From: Casuarina equisetifolia
Taxonomy: Eukaryota; Streptophyta; Magnoliopsida; Fagales; Casuarinaceae
Length of the DNA stretch: 64,000 nucleotides
Direction of reading: 5' to 3'
Assembly (NCBI GenBank): GCA_028551475.1
Contig: CM052356.1
Coordinates: 23,215,884 to 23,279,883 of the forward strand
This document shows, one piece after another, positions 25,286-36,500 of the stretch; position 1 is the first letter of the stretch, and each line of letters begins with the position of its first letter. The translations under genes and the position numbers were made by a program. Under the pieces are notes generated by a model. That model was not told the origin of the DNA. It made no database searches and worked only from the letters and a program-made list of their open reading frames with translations.

Positions 25286-25397
25286 TGTTGATAAGCGGCC
25301 TTATCCTAACCAAAACCTCATGATAGTAGTTGGTGGTACCATCCCCACACATATGCAGTCCAGGTCCCGCTCTTGCATTCAATTTAGGACTTAAACA
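25286..25397 (-). repeat. 5' LTR of the TRIM at 25076-25397
   Basis: On the minus strand it runs from TGTTTAAGTCCTAAATTG to CTTATCAACA. The ACA end is followed at once by the primer-binding site, which fixes the border. Confidence 0.75.
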
Positions 25398-26841
25398 CTT
25401 TTCAAGATTTGTCGTGAGTGGATAATAATAGTGAGTGTATGGGAAAGCTTTAGACGAGTGGAAAGTATGGCATGTGGTACAAAGATAGTCATGCATTTAA
25501 TGATACGAGAGAAAACTTTATTTAACTTTACATCCCCGCTGTGACTGCAGCACTTGGGATATAATCAAGCGTTGCACCTTACATCTTGAACCCTTTAGGT
25601 TACTTTATTTTTATTGTGAGCAATTTTAGGTAAGAATCTTTCATCCCTTCACAATTTTTAGCAATTCTCAAGGATGGTGGCATAAAAAGACTTAATTTCC
25701 TTAAGTCATAATGACCACCTAAAATCAATCAAGTATTAAGACTTAATTATTTCAAGCTTAGTCTATCCAGTTTAAAACAGGGTGGGAACGAGTACCTTTC
25801 ATGATAAAGTATCAACTTTGTTCATTTTACTGCACCAACCAATCACCTAACTTATTCTTAAATATCACTCTCCATTCCAGAATGGACATGAATAAACTTT
25901 GGAACTACCACATTTAAAATAATTTTTCAAAACCAAAATATTTAAAAAAACCAAACCCGAAAAACACGAAAAAGAAAAATAGGAGTTAACTAAGGCCAGG
26001 ATACGAGTTCAGACTTCAAAAAGCAGGATAAACTGCCAGAATTGCGCTGTAAAGCTTCTTTCTTGGTTTTTAATTATGAGTTGCTGGTGTCAGACTTTGA
26101 AAGGAGACGTCTGTTGTTAAATGTATTTCAGAGTTTGAACAGTCAACAAACTTTTTCTTGCTAACACACGCAACACGATGTAAAAGACAGGATTCAGAGT
26201 TACAGGATCCGACCGGAGATCTTCCACGGCCCGCACATGGCCTACATCCTTTGACCCAAGTTCAAATGCGCTCCCTACATCTCTCTCGAGAACTAACTTT
26301 TTCGAACACCTGATAAGAGATGATAGTGATACTTAAAATGACCTCTTATCAAACCAGAAGTGACACATAGCTTTACCATTCAGGAAACCCCCCAGTAGGG
26401 TTAGAATGATTCCCTCACCTCCCACAAGACAATGAGAAATTATGGGCTTCGGAGTTGTACTGGTGGTGGAAAATGCTTCCTATTCATACATCATCGCCAC
26501 ACGAGAAATGCTCTCAGGAGGAAAACATCGTATCTATAAGTTTATCATTCCAAACCAGAAACTCCATGTACTATAAGCACAACCTGACAATGTTCAACCA
26601 TTACTTGTCCTACTAGGAACTAGTCTACAACATATTTTGGAGTTATTCTATCCTAAGAGTACTAGAAAAACAGCCATATCTGCAACTGATACAGGGAAGT
26701 AATCCCAGCAACACCTTTTCTGAAATTTTTACCTGTAAAAATTATACATATACATGCATAAATGTACAAGATGCTACCAGAGATGAATTACATACCCTCT
26801 ACTTCGGAAAACATTAATTTCCTGCTAAACGTGTGATGTTA
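25398..26841. other. Intergenic and 3' flank of the bZIP gene
   Basis: No gene is supported. The part nearest 26841 is the likely 3' untranslated region of the bZIP gene. The remainder is AT-rich with no recognised repeat. Confidence 0.45.
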
Positions 26842-29800
26842 CTAGGCCCTCTTGTTGAAGTCCAAGAAGCCAGGGCGAGGCTGCCCATTTAGGGTCTGGT
26901 TGTTGGTGGATGACTGTGTCATGTGAAGCTGTTGCTGTTCGTGGGGCTGGGTCTGAGGCCTACCAAACTGCTGTAAGTTTGGCTGGTGAGAGGAGTATTG
27001 AGGGGGTAAGCCTCTGTTGAAAGGATTTCCATTCACAGCTGGGAGTTGGCCAGCTGCTATCTTGAGCCTCTGCACTTCTTCTCTCAATGCGTCATTCAAA
27101 GCTGTATGAGGGAATGCAGAAAGTCATCAAACTCCAAATATAATCATCTCTAGGAAAACCAAACCACGCATACTCTTTTTAGAGCAATTCCAAGAATATT
27201 TCATAAATATTTAAGAAATTTGTTGATTGAGTGGATTGGAGCTAGCTAAATAGATGATTTACGGGATTTCAGATGAAACTTTCCAATGAAATATGTGTTG
27301 ACCCATCCTTGAGGCTCCACAATTCCTCTATAAACTGGCATAAACACAGTTGACAAAATGCATACCATCTCTAAGTTGTGCTTGCTGCTCCATAGCCTGT
27401 AATCGCAGTTTAAGCTCCTTATTTTCAACAGTCAAGCCACTAGTGTCTCTCTGCAACACACGAAATGCAATGAGAGTTCTTAAATGCTTTCAAAATTTTA
27501 TACTGTTCCTTGTTTTACCTTAGTTCATAAATTTAAACCAATGTACCAGCCAATGGGTTGCAACATGGGATAAATTTAGGTGACCGGGGGCGCAGCCAAG
27601 AAAACTCGTATATCACACTAGATGCAAGAAATATCATACGATGGGAGTGCAGGGTAACAAAAAGCAAACAGAAACACCAATAAATTTAGGGCATTCAGTG
27701 GAACCATTGAGCAACATTACATAACCTACTTGAAAACACTTATAAGTGCTTGAACACACCCCATAAATTTGGCTCGCATAAAAACAGATGTTTACCATCA
27801 TATAAATGACGTACCACCCCTACAACTAGCATTAATGAATCATCTGTGGTCAAAAATTAAGGACAATGTGATCTTCATTTTGTTATGGCAAAGTACACTG
27901 CATACACCACAAGCATTGCAGGCTAGTTTAAGCAGGCACTGGCTCAATAAATATTCTATGGATTAACAGCAGAGAAGCATCTAACATATAATAGCACCAA
28001 CTCAACACTGGAGACCTAGTCTGGCACATATTTACTTCAACACTATCTTAAAGAAAGAAATCTGAACTGAAAAGGGAAAAGAAAAAATGCAACAATTTCA
28101 ATCCTCAATTCTATTTCTGAATGTTCAGACTCTTTGCTTGTCTGCAAGGTGTCCCGACATCACATGCCAAACAGACGTGGGTGCCAGCATAGAGCCTTCA
28201 TATTATTAACTACATGTTATCATCAATAAGATTCTAAATGTGAAACTACTTTCCATAATTGTCTCAGAAATATTTATCTAAAACAACTAGGATGCATGGA
28301 GTATGATTGTAACTTTGACTTTAGAGTTGCATCCAAGATGCAGAAACCGGCAAGACAATCACAAGAGACATGAAGAATACACAAACACGGCAAATTGTGT
28401 ACATATGTCAGCAAAAACCACATCCCCCGCCAAAAAATATCATTTCAAGCCAACCGCATCCCCCATCAACCGCCTCATCATTGCCTCCAAATACAACAAA
28501 TAGTTTCTAACTGGACAAGTAATACCCTATCAGATCCCAAGTTAAAAATCAGATGGCTTTCAATGTTGATTGATTGGTCAAAAACCTATATTCATGGATG
28601 AAATCTTCTCAAGTTGACACACAGAAGGAAGTCTTCTCCGTACAATAATATATGAAACATCCATCTTCTGTTTCATGCCACTCACCAAGTTTATTTTTTT
28701 ATTATTATTACTTTTTGTTTGTTGTGGAGGGGGGAGTGTTGTGCGAATAGTTAATTTGCAACTTTTGTATTCACTATGGTCTACGAAACATGTGATTGCT
28801 TAATATTTTTTTCAGCCCATTAATCTCCCCAATCTAACATAGCATGAAGCTGCATATGTCTAAAAGAATGAAATGGCAAATATTAGTGATTTAAGATGTT
28901 TCCATGACAAAAAGATACTAGACACCTCTTCTACAAGTATCAAGGAGCTCCCTAAAAAGAACATTCCGACTAACACCAACCTCCCAAGGTTGTATAATAG
29001 TTAATTATTCTCCCTCTGAAACTGATAAGATTTAGAATTTCAGAACACTCCCTGGGAAAGATAGTTTTCACTTTAAAGTCACGGACAACAAAGACAAAAA
29101 CCTCCAGCTCCGAAACAAATATTTCAGACCTCTGCCCTAAACTATTTCTGACATCCAGAAACTCCTGATGAAGTATCAACTAGCCCTTTTTCTAAGAGGG
29201 AAAAAGAAAAGAATCAATTTCTTAAAAGAGAAACCAAAAAAAAGAAGAAAAAAAATCACTTCACTGGTGTTGACAAAATAGACAATCTAACTAAAGGACT
29301 CAATTACTTCTCCAACTGCTTTGATATAATAAAAGCATCCGTAAGTAGCCCCAAAAAACCTCACAAGAACCCACTATTACATTGATGTTATAGAAATGGT
29401 TCGTGAAGTTTCTTTAGCACACAACACGTTTTAAACCACCTACAATGCAACATAGATCATCAAATCAGAGGTAGAAGTGTGGGAAAGCACACAAATATGT
29501 TATGTAAAGAAAGGAAATTAGTCGGTTGATGGGGATTCCATAGGACAAATCCTCTCTTATCCAAACAGGGGGAAACAACAAAATTTAGAATCCATGTGCT
29601 ATACAAATCCACATTATACTCCGTATGGGCTTCCATTGTATAACAAGAACCTAAAATAACACTCCGAAACCATATGTCACTTCTAATAAGCAACTAGTGC
29701 AGCAGGGTCAAACCTGGAGCAGAGTGACCTGTGCCGACAGGGTGGTTGCTTCTGTCTGAAGTGTTTGTACTTTCCTCTCCAGCTCACTCGTGTAGCGAAT

Positions 29801-30734
29801 CTTCCTTTCCTTTGAACGTGCTGCGGATTGCCTATTAGCTAGAATCCTACATTGGCAAAATAAAAATAGCCAATTGCATCAACTTCAAACATATACCATG
29901 ACTTCTGAATTATGAATCTACATAAGAAAACCAACTCCAACCAAGATACACAAGTGGGGAAGAACATCTGCTAATCTCTTACAAATTTAGCTTAAACGCA
30001 TAGCGTATCAATCAGACCAGAGTATAGGACCATGACATATTACTACAAGATTAACCACAAAGAAAAGGATATGATAGAAGAAAATGCTCTTCCCCGACTA
30101 CAATCACTCTCTCCCCCGATACAGTTCAAGAGTATTATTGTTCAAACACCGAAAAAGAAAAGGAAAAAGAAAAAGAAAAAGAAAAACAGCAAAGAGCCTA
30201 CCTTTTAGCTCTCTTGGGATCAATCAGCGCAAGCTCCGCAAGTCTATCAGGGGCCATGGACTTCTTCACACCGTCCAGAGCTCCCATGGCTGAGTCAGCC
30301 TCAAACGACGCGGAGCAAGATCCGTCCATGGAGTTGCTATGCCTGTGACGGGGTGCTCTCTTCTCCGCCGCTGGCCCGGACTCCCTGGATTCTCCGAGGC
30401 CCAAGCCATCGAAGAAGTCCGAGTCCACGGACAGACTCCGGAGGTGGTGGCCCAGGGGACCGGAGGCAGTAGGCCTTGGCTTCGCGGACTCGTCAGAGGA
30501 CTTGGAAGAGGACTCGACTGCCATGGGAGTGCTACGCTGCGGTGGAGACGGAGACGGCAGCGCAGACAGGTCTAGGTCCGAGGGGTCAAAGAGGAGGAGA
30601 TCGTCGAGGTTTGGGAAGCGGAAGGAGGTGTCTGAGTGGGCCCTCCGGTGGTAGGACCCGCGGTAGGGGGTCTCCGGCATCTGGTCCAGGTCCACCACGC
30701 CCGCTGCAAGCTTTCCCGTGAACTGCGGGTCCAT
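26842..30734 (-). CDS. Group I bZIP transcription factor, VIP1-like
   Basis: Four exons join in frame to 336 residues: 30734-30202, 29846-29714, 27450-27366 and 27101-26842. The basic region spans about residues 174-194 ([15 protein letters not shown]). The usual N-x7-R is N-x7-K (Asn182, Lys190), the mark of group I bZIPs. A leucine zipper follows and continues through exon 3. [11 protein letters not shown] (about 49-59), [12 protein letters not shown] (97-108), HRHSNSMDG (130-138) and the end [14 protein letters not shown] match Arabidopsis VIP1 (At1g43700). VIP1 is a MAPK- and 14-3-3-controlled factor that enters the nucleus under osmotic or mechanical stress and on immune signalling, and was found as a binding partner of Agrobacterium VirE2. 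Ser/Thr-Pro at 68-70 and the Ser102 context fit phosphorylation and 14-3-3 sites. The 2.3-kb second intron is otherwise unremarkable. Confidence 0.92.
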
Positions 30735-30957
30735 TTGTCCAACCCTCGTGGCTCTGGAGGTGGTGGTGGTGAGCGGTGGTGGTGGGTGGTGGTTGAACGG
30801 CTAAGGTAATGAGTAGGTAGTGGTGGGGGGGTGGGGGGAGGGAGTATAATGATGGTCCAAAGCTAGACTGGTGCGTGCAAATGAACCGCGTTAACCCACT
30901 CAGCTCTCTTTCACACTTTTTTAAGGACCAAATCAATGATACTGTCTTCGACTTGGG

Positions 30958-30964
30958 ATTTATA
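30958..30964 (-). promoter_or_regulatory. Candidate TATA box of the bZIP gene
   Basis: CTATAAATC on the minus strand lies about 225 nt upstream of the start codon. The region between holds pyrimidine-rich sequence (about 30770-30845 on the minus strand), typical of a plant 5' leader. Confidence 0.4.
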
Positions 30965-33105
30965 GGGTTTGGTATTATAGTTTACCAAAAACTAATGAAA
31001 ACCTTATACTATAATCACCACTTACCAAATGCATTAAGTTCTTGCCCAGGTGTTTCTAATCAATGAAAGTCTAACATTTGCTCGTATAGACGAGCCTCGT
31101 TTTCTCTTTTTTTCAACTTAAGATATTGATTATTATTTCATAGAATAAAGTTAATTATGATTTTTAACATAATTTTAAAATTCAAACCGTGGTTAACAAT
31201 TGCGGGCATGATGGTCTTGAATGCAGCAACCCTCCCCCCATACACTCAGCTGCGGTGCAAAAACATGGGAACCCACTAAGGTTTTCACTTTAGTCTAATA
31301 ATCAACCCACCGATGATGCTTGCAACAAGAAGATAGAACTTCAATCCCAAGATTCGTAACGTTTCAAAGATTACGACATTTTACGCTGAGTGCATACTTT
31401 TTCTCGATGCCTCTCAAGTCTACTGTGGAATTACCGTCTGGCGGGTTTCCGATGACCCACCTCCCTTTCCTTCTTTGTCGTTTTTGGTCAAACCTACCGC
31501 CTGCTTTTGGCTTTGCCCCGGTAATAGAGGAGAGCCTCAAAGCCATAAGTCATGTCTGTACATCTGTATGAATTGCATCCCGTACCTACATAATTTATGT
31601 ACATTTTTTTCAATCCACTTTTAGTAATCCCTACGAAATGAGTAAATTTATCAAAATTTATGAGGCCCAGTTTGAGCGACGCAAACCTGATCGGCGCTGC
31701 AGATGGGACAAGATCTCCATACTGCTTTTGCATCCAAGTCAGACGTGTACGATGGGATTCTACAAGTCTCTGGCGACGATTGGACGTGTTGTTTTGCTGA
31801 GCCAGGAGGCTGGTCAACGAAGAGCTTAGAGTCACGGAAAAATGACTTTTCTTTTTTAATTTTTACGTGGGCTTTTGAATTTTTGTAGGGTTCTGAAAGC
31901 TCTTGTCAACAAGATCACATGGGAGGTGCCTTAAATAATTCTTCGACGGCATGTCCCGGCGAACAAAATTTGTCCACTTCGTCGGTGGTGAAGAACTCCA
32001 GGTTGGGTCAAGGCTATAGTTTTCATATTGATTGACCATCTTTTATATATTCTCTAATGGCGGTGCTTGAAGGAAATCATGACTCAATTTTATAAGATGG
32101 GGTGAACGTCAATTTATGGTATCTACGGATGGGATTATATAGAATCGAACCTTTTCTTCAAGACTTCATAAAAGATTTACCATTTTTATCAAAAAGAACG
32201 CATCTTTTTCCTATTCGTTTCCCACTTCATTTGAGTTTTGTACTATTAAAAGATTCACAAACTATTGATTACGTCCACTAGGATTAAATTTCCACCATTT
32301 TGATATAAGATTTGATAATGATGAACCTAAGTAGAAGACGTGGGTTCTACGGTTGGTCTATAACCGTTTGATGTAGTTTGTGTTAAGGGAAAAAGTTGAT
32401 TATTCACTATGGGCAAGAATCCCTAGGATGGTAATTTTTCCGACATATCCCACTCATACTAACAGCAAATAGAAATAACTTTAGAAAATGGACGAAAACG
32501 ATCTTCAAAGATTTTGGTAATTTTTAAACTAACTAGTCCCTAGATTGTATTTTCGATGATTCCAAAAAAAAATATTGATAAAATTTATCCAAAGCAATTG
32601 ATTCCATATGAGAAGATACAAGAGATTGATTTAATGTCATATATTGATTTGATGTAAGAGATTAGCTTAAGAATTTAGTTTTTTTAGTTTTTTATCTTTT
32701 TATTTTCATGGGTTTCACTTCTTGAGTAGAAGAGGCTCATCTTAAGTAAAAGTGGCTCATCCAATTATACGATCAAGCTTGTAATGAATTTAAAGGCATT
32801 TTATTTCTTCTTTTTTATTTTTTATTTTTTTGTAATCATGTCATAACATCCTTTTGAGTACTTTAGGTTGAATGGATCTCACTATTAGAATCGGTTGTGT
32901 CTTGATGAGAAGAGACTTTGATCTTATCTGAATTCCATTGCTTGGGAGGTCTTTAGTAAGGTCACCAACACACTAGTTACATTGTTCAAAAACCTACGAA
33001 TGATGGGAGACTAACGTATTTCACAAAACGTAGATATCCTTTATATTGACAAAAATCTGTAATTCGAGGTCCAAATACAACATTTCACTAAAGAGAGAAT
33101 GAGTA
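30965..33105. other. Intergenic, no supported gene
   Basis: The sequence is AT-rich with scattered short repeats such as the near-duplicate GATTTAATGTCATATATTG and GATTTGATGTAAGAGATTAG near 32628-32665. A 113-codon minus frame at 31494-31835 has no motif I recognise. The stretch ends at the target site of the copia element. Confidence 0.4.
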
Positions 33106-33110
33106 GATGT
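33106..33110. repeat. Target-site duplication GATGT, left copy
   Basis: This matches 38865-38869 exactly. Five bases is the normal duplication length for copia integrases, so the element has not recombined since insertion. Confidence 0.9.
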
Positions 33111-33349
33111 TGTTGAAGATACGCGTTTATATTCCCTTATGTTGAATGATAATCTTTCCATATAGCGAAGTCACATTGAGAAAGTATTTGTATAATTGGT
33201 AGGAAATTATTTGTTTCATTTTATTTGTTCATTCCCATATTTGTAAATCCCTACATTATATAGGGAAGTCTCTTGTACGTTGTAAATTAATCAATCAAAG
33301 GGTTCTCTTTCATGCTCCTTTTCTCTTCGTTTTCTCTCCCTTTGTGACA
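33111..33349 (+). repeat. 5' LTR of the copia element
   Basis: This is 239 bp, TGTTGAAGATACGCG to TTTGTGACA. It differs from the 3' LTR at five sites. It holds a TATA-like ATTATATAGGG near 33254-33264. The 3' copy has an A at the corresponding site. Confidence 0.95.
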
Positions 33350-33363
33350 TGGTATCAAGAGCC
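33350..33363 (+). other. Primer-binding site
   Basis: TGGTATCAAGAGCC starts directly after the LTR and matches the 3' end of initiator methionine tRNA with one extra A. This tRNA primes minus-strand DNA synthesis in most plant copia elements. Confidence 0.85.
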
Positions 33364-33543
33364 ATCTTTCCTCTCGCTTCCGCACTTTCATCTTTCTGAT
33401 TTCCATTACTTTTCTCTCTCTCCCATGTTGTTCCTTGCTAACCTGCATCACAGCATTAGAACCTTCGGTGTGGAAATCAACAATCAAATTTCACCAAAAC
33501 TCAACACAAAACCAAACATTTTACCTTTTTTTTTACCGTCACC

Positions 33544-36500
33544 ATGCCCAAGTCAACCAAGCCTCTCGCTGCCACTCCAAATCTAGATGAGCCCATCATT
33601 AAGGACATCACGTATGCTCCTCCCTCTCCCAAGCAAAACCCCTCTGCTTCAGGTTTGAATACCTTGCCTATCACGGCCCTTCCACCCTCCTCTGGCCCTT
33701 TTGACTCTACAGCCTTAGACCCCACTGCTCTGGCCCCCTCTCTGTCATCCCCTCTTTGGCCTTACTGGCCCTCATATTATCTCCCTGCGGGCCTTGGGCC
33801 TTACCCAACCCAGTCCACTACTGGGCCGCACCCCTACCCGCCTCCCTCCTCCGTCTCCTTTCCCCCCGGGCCTGACCCATCTCCCCCGCCCTAGGTCCCC
33901 ACTGGACCGGGCCCGACCCCTCCGGTTTCTCCCCTGAACCCGGGGCAACCCGCTGGGCCAAATCTTGCAGACTCAAGTAGCAATCCCTACCCGTCAGGTC
34001 ACCATCCCTACCCGTCGGGTAGCAATCCCTACCCGTTTCCCTTCGTCGTCCCCTATTCCGCTGCTGCCACCGGCGGTCGTCCTGAACCAAGCGATCCCCT
34101 CTTCACCGCCGTCTCCGATGGCCCCGAACTCCGCCTGGTCCCTCATCTCCTCACCGGCGTCGACAATTATTCCGTCTGGGCACGCAAATTTCGTCGCGCC
34201 CTCGTCACGAAGGACAAAGACGATTTTCTCGATGGATCGGTGCCCCTCCCGTCTGCCCCTCATCTTGTTCGCCAATGGCGTAAATGTTCTCAACTCGTTC
34301 GGACGTGGATCGGAAACGCTCTTTCGTCGGACGTCGCTGCCGGGCTCCCTCCCACCGAAGATGCCCAGATTCTCTGGGATAGCATTCGGGAGATGTATGG
34401 CCGCATCGATCGTGTCCGATTGTTCCAAATCGACCAATCTCTGGTCGATCTGCGACAAGGGAACCTTTCGGTCGCAGTCCTTTTCAATCGCTTCGTTGCT
34501 CTTTGCAACGAACGCGATCAAGCCGAAGAAACCCTAGAGGGTCCCGACTCCACTTTGCGCCAATATCACAAGATCAAGGAACAAAATCGGCTGATTAGGT
34601 TTCTTTTGAGTTTAAACGAAACTTACAGTGTTTTCCGCTCTCAGGTTTTGACGATGGAGCCTCCGCCGTCGTTACGCCGCCTCTACCATCTGGCCGTTCA
34701 GGAAGAAAATCAACGCCTGGCCTCCTCGGAGTATCTTCGCGTTGGCGACTCGGTGATCTTGGCCTGTTGCGCGAATGACTCTCAGAGAGCTCTCGCCTCT
34801 CGTGGGAGAAGCAGCTCTCTCGCAAACTCAGCGTTTAGGGCTTCTGAGACCGTTTCGCGCTTACCCCTGTTTAGCGCGGACGGTCCAGATCAAAACCCTA
34901 GATCGAACAGTTCTCGGTTGATTGATCCCGCGCATCTATCCGACGGCTCCCAGCGCGTAATCGCGCATCTATCCGACGGCTCCCAGCGCGTGACCACTGC
35001 ACCCGCAGTCAAGCAAACCAACGGTGCGCGCTCCTCCTTCAATTCGCACCGATCTGACGGTCCGCTTGCATCCCGCAACCGATCCAACAGTCCAAATAAT
35101 TTGTTTTGTGATTACTGCAAACGGCGCAACCATACTAAAGATCGCTGTTGGAAATTGCATGGAAAGCCTCCTGATCGTGCTCCTTTTGAATCCAAAGCTT
35201 ATTCAAATGCCCTCACCTCCTCTGATGGGCCTAATCCTCTGCTTACTGAGGCCCAAGTCCAACAAATTATGCAGGCCTTCAATCACAACGGAGCCCCTGA
35301 CAAAATTGCCAGTTTTATAGGTACTTCTTTTTGTTTTTCAAGTTCCCTTACATCGACTACATGGATTATTGATTCTGGTGCTAGTGATCACATAATTTGC
35401 AACAAAAATTATTTTTCCAAAATTTATCCCCAACCATCCTCCATGTCCGTTCGTCTTCCCAATGGAAATTTTACATCCATCTCTGCCATTGGTGATGTTA
35501 TTCTCAGTGCTCATCTCACACTCACAAATGTCCTCTTTGTCCCCGAATTCCAATTTAATCTCATCTCTGCTTCTAAGCTTTGCTCTCATAATAATTGTCG
35601 TCTCATTCTCGATTCCACTCTTTGTCTCTTTCAGGCCCGTTCGACTGGCAAACTGATGGGCTTGGGTAGTGTTCACCAAGGTCTTTATTTTTGGGTTCCT
35701 TTTCCAGCCAAATTTGGATTTTCCAGTTGTATTTCCCCCTCCAAGGGCACCTTTTGTAATGCAAATTTCAATAATAATAATATTTCTCTGCTTCACCAAC
35801 GACTGGGTCACAGTGCTTCCTACCCATCTCCCAAATGTCCCATCTGTCCTCTCGCTAAACAATCTCGCACTCCCTTTTCCTCTAGCACTTCCCGTGCCAC
35901 CTCTCCCTTTTCCCTTATCCACTTGGACATTTGGGGACCATATCACACCCCACATCGTGATGGTTCTCATTTCTTCCTTACCCTTGTTGACGATTTCTCT
36001 CGCGGTACTTGGATTTTCCTCATGCAATCCAAATCCCAAGTCTTAACCCATCTCACTCGTTTTTTTACCCTCATTCAAACCCAATTCCACACTTCTGTTC
36101 AGCGTGTTCGCACGGACAATGTCGTGATTTTTTTAATCACGCTTGTTCTTCCTTTTTCCACTCTCATGGTATTTTACATGAGAGCTCCTGCACTTATACC
36201 CCCCAACAAAACGGGGTTGTCGAACGTAAACACCGCCATCTTCTTGAAGTTGCTAGAGCCCTAAAATACCAAGCCTCCATTCCCGACCATTTTTGGGGCG
36301 ATTGTGTGATCACTGCCGCTTACTTCATTAATCGCATGTCATCTCGTGTGCTTGCTGGACAGACTCCTTTTGCTCTTTTATTTGGAAAGCCACCAGACAC
36401 TGGTCATCTTCGTGTCTTTGGCTGTCTGTGCTATACTACCACTGTTGGGCATCGGGACAAGTTGGGCCCTCGCGCCACCCGTTGCATTTTTATGGGCTAT

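Larger units (their letters stand above)
25076..25397 (-). mobile_element. TRIM element with two 112-bp LTRs
   Basis: Read on the minus strand: 5' LTR 25397-25286, primer-binding site 25285-25273 (TGGTATCAAAGCC, nearly identical to the initiator-tRNA complement), about 85 bp of internal sequence, a polypurine run (GACATGGGGGACTG, about 25201-25188) and 3' LTR 25187-25076. Both LTRs are exactly 112 bp and about 79% identical by hand count. The 3' LTR begins TGTTGAAGTCCCACATCGG, a hallmark of plant TRIM LTRs. No open frame is possible at this size. No target duplication is recognisable (flanks TCCCG and CTTTT), consistent with age. Confidence 0.8.

Noticed and set aside
25227..25496. 89-codon minus-strand frame over the TRIM
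   Set aside because: It crosses the LTR border and primer site and is explained by the miniature element.
30339..30721. Long plus-strand frames opposite bZIP exon 1
   Set aside because: They are antisense shadows of a GC-rich exon. The minus frame carries the VIP1 motifs.
35338..36039. 233-codon minus-strand frame inside the copia element
   Set aside because: It is antisense to protease and integrase. The plus frame holds the catalytic motifs.
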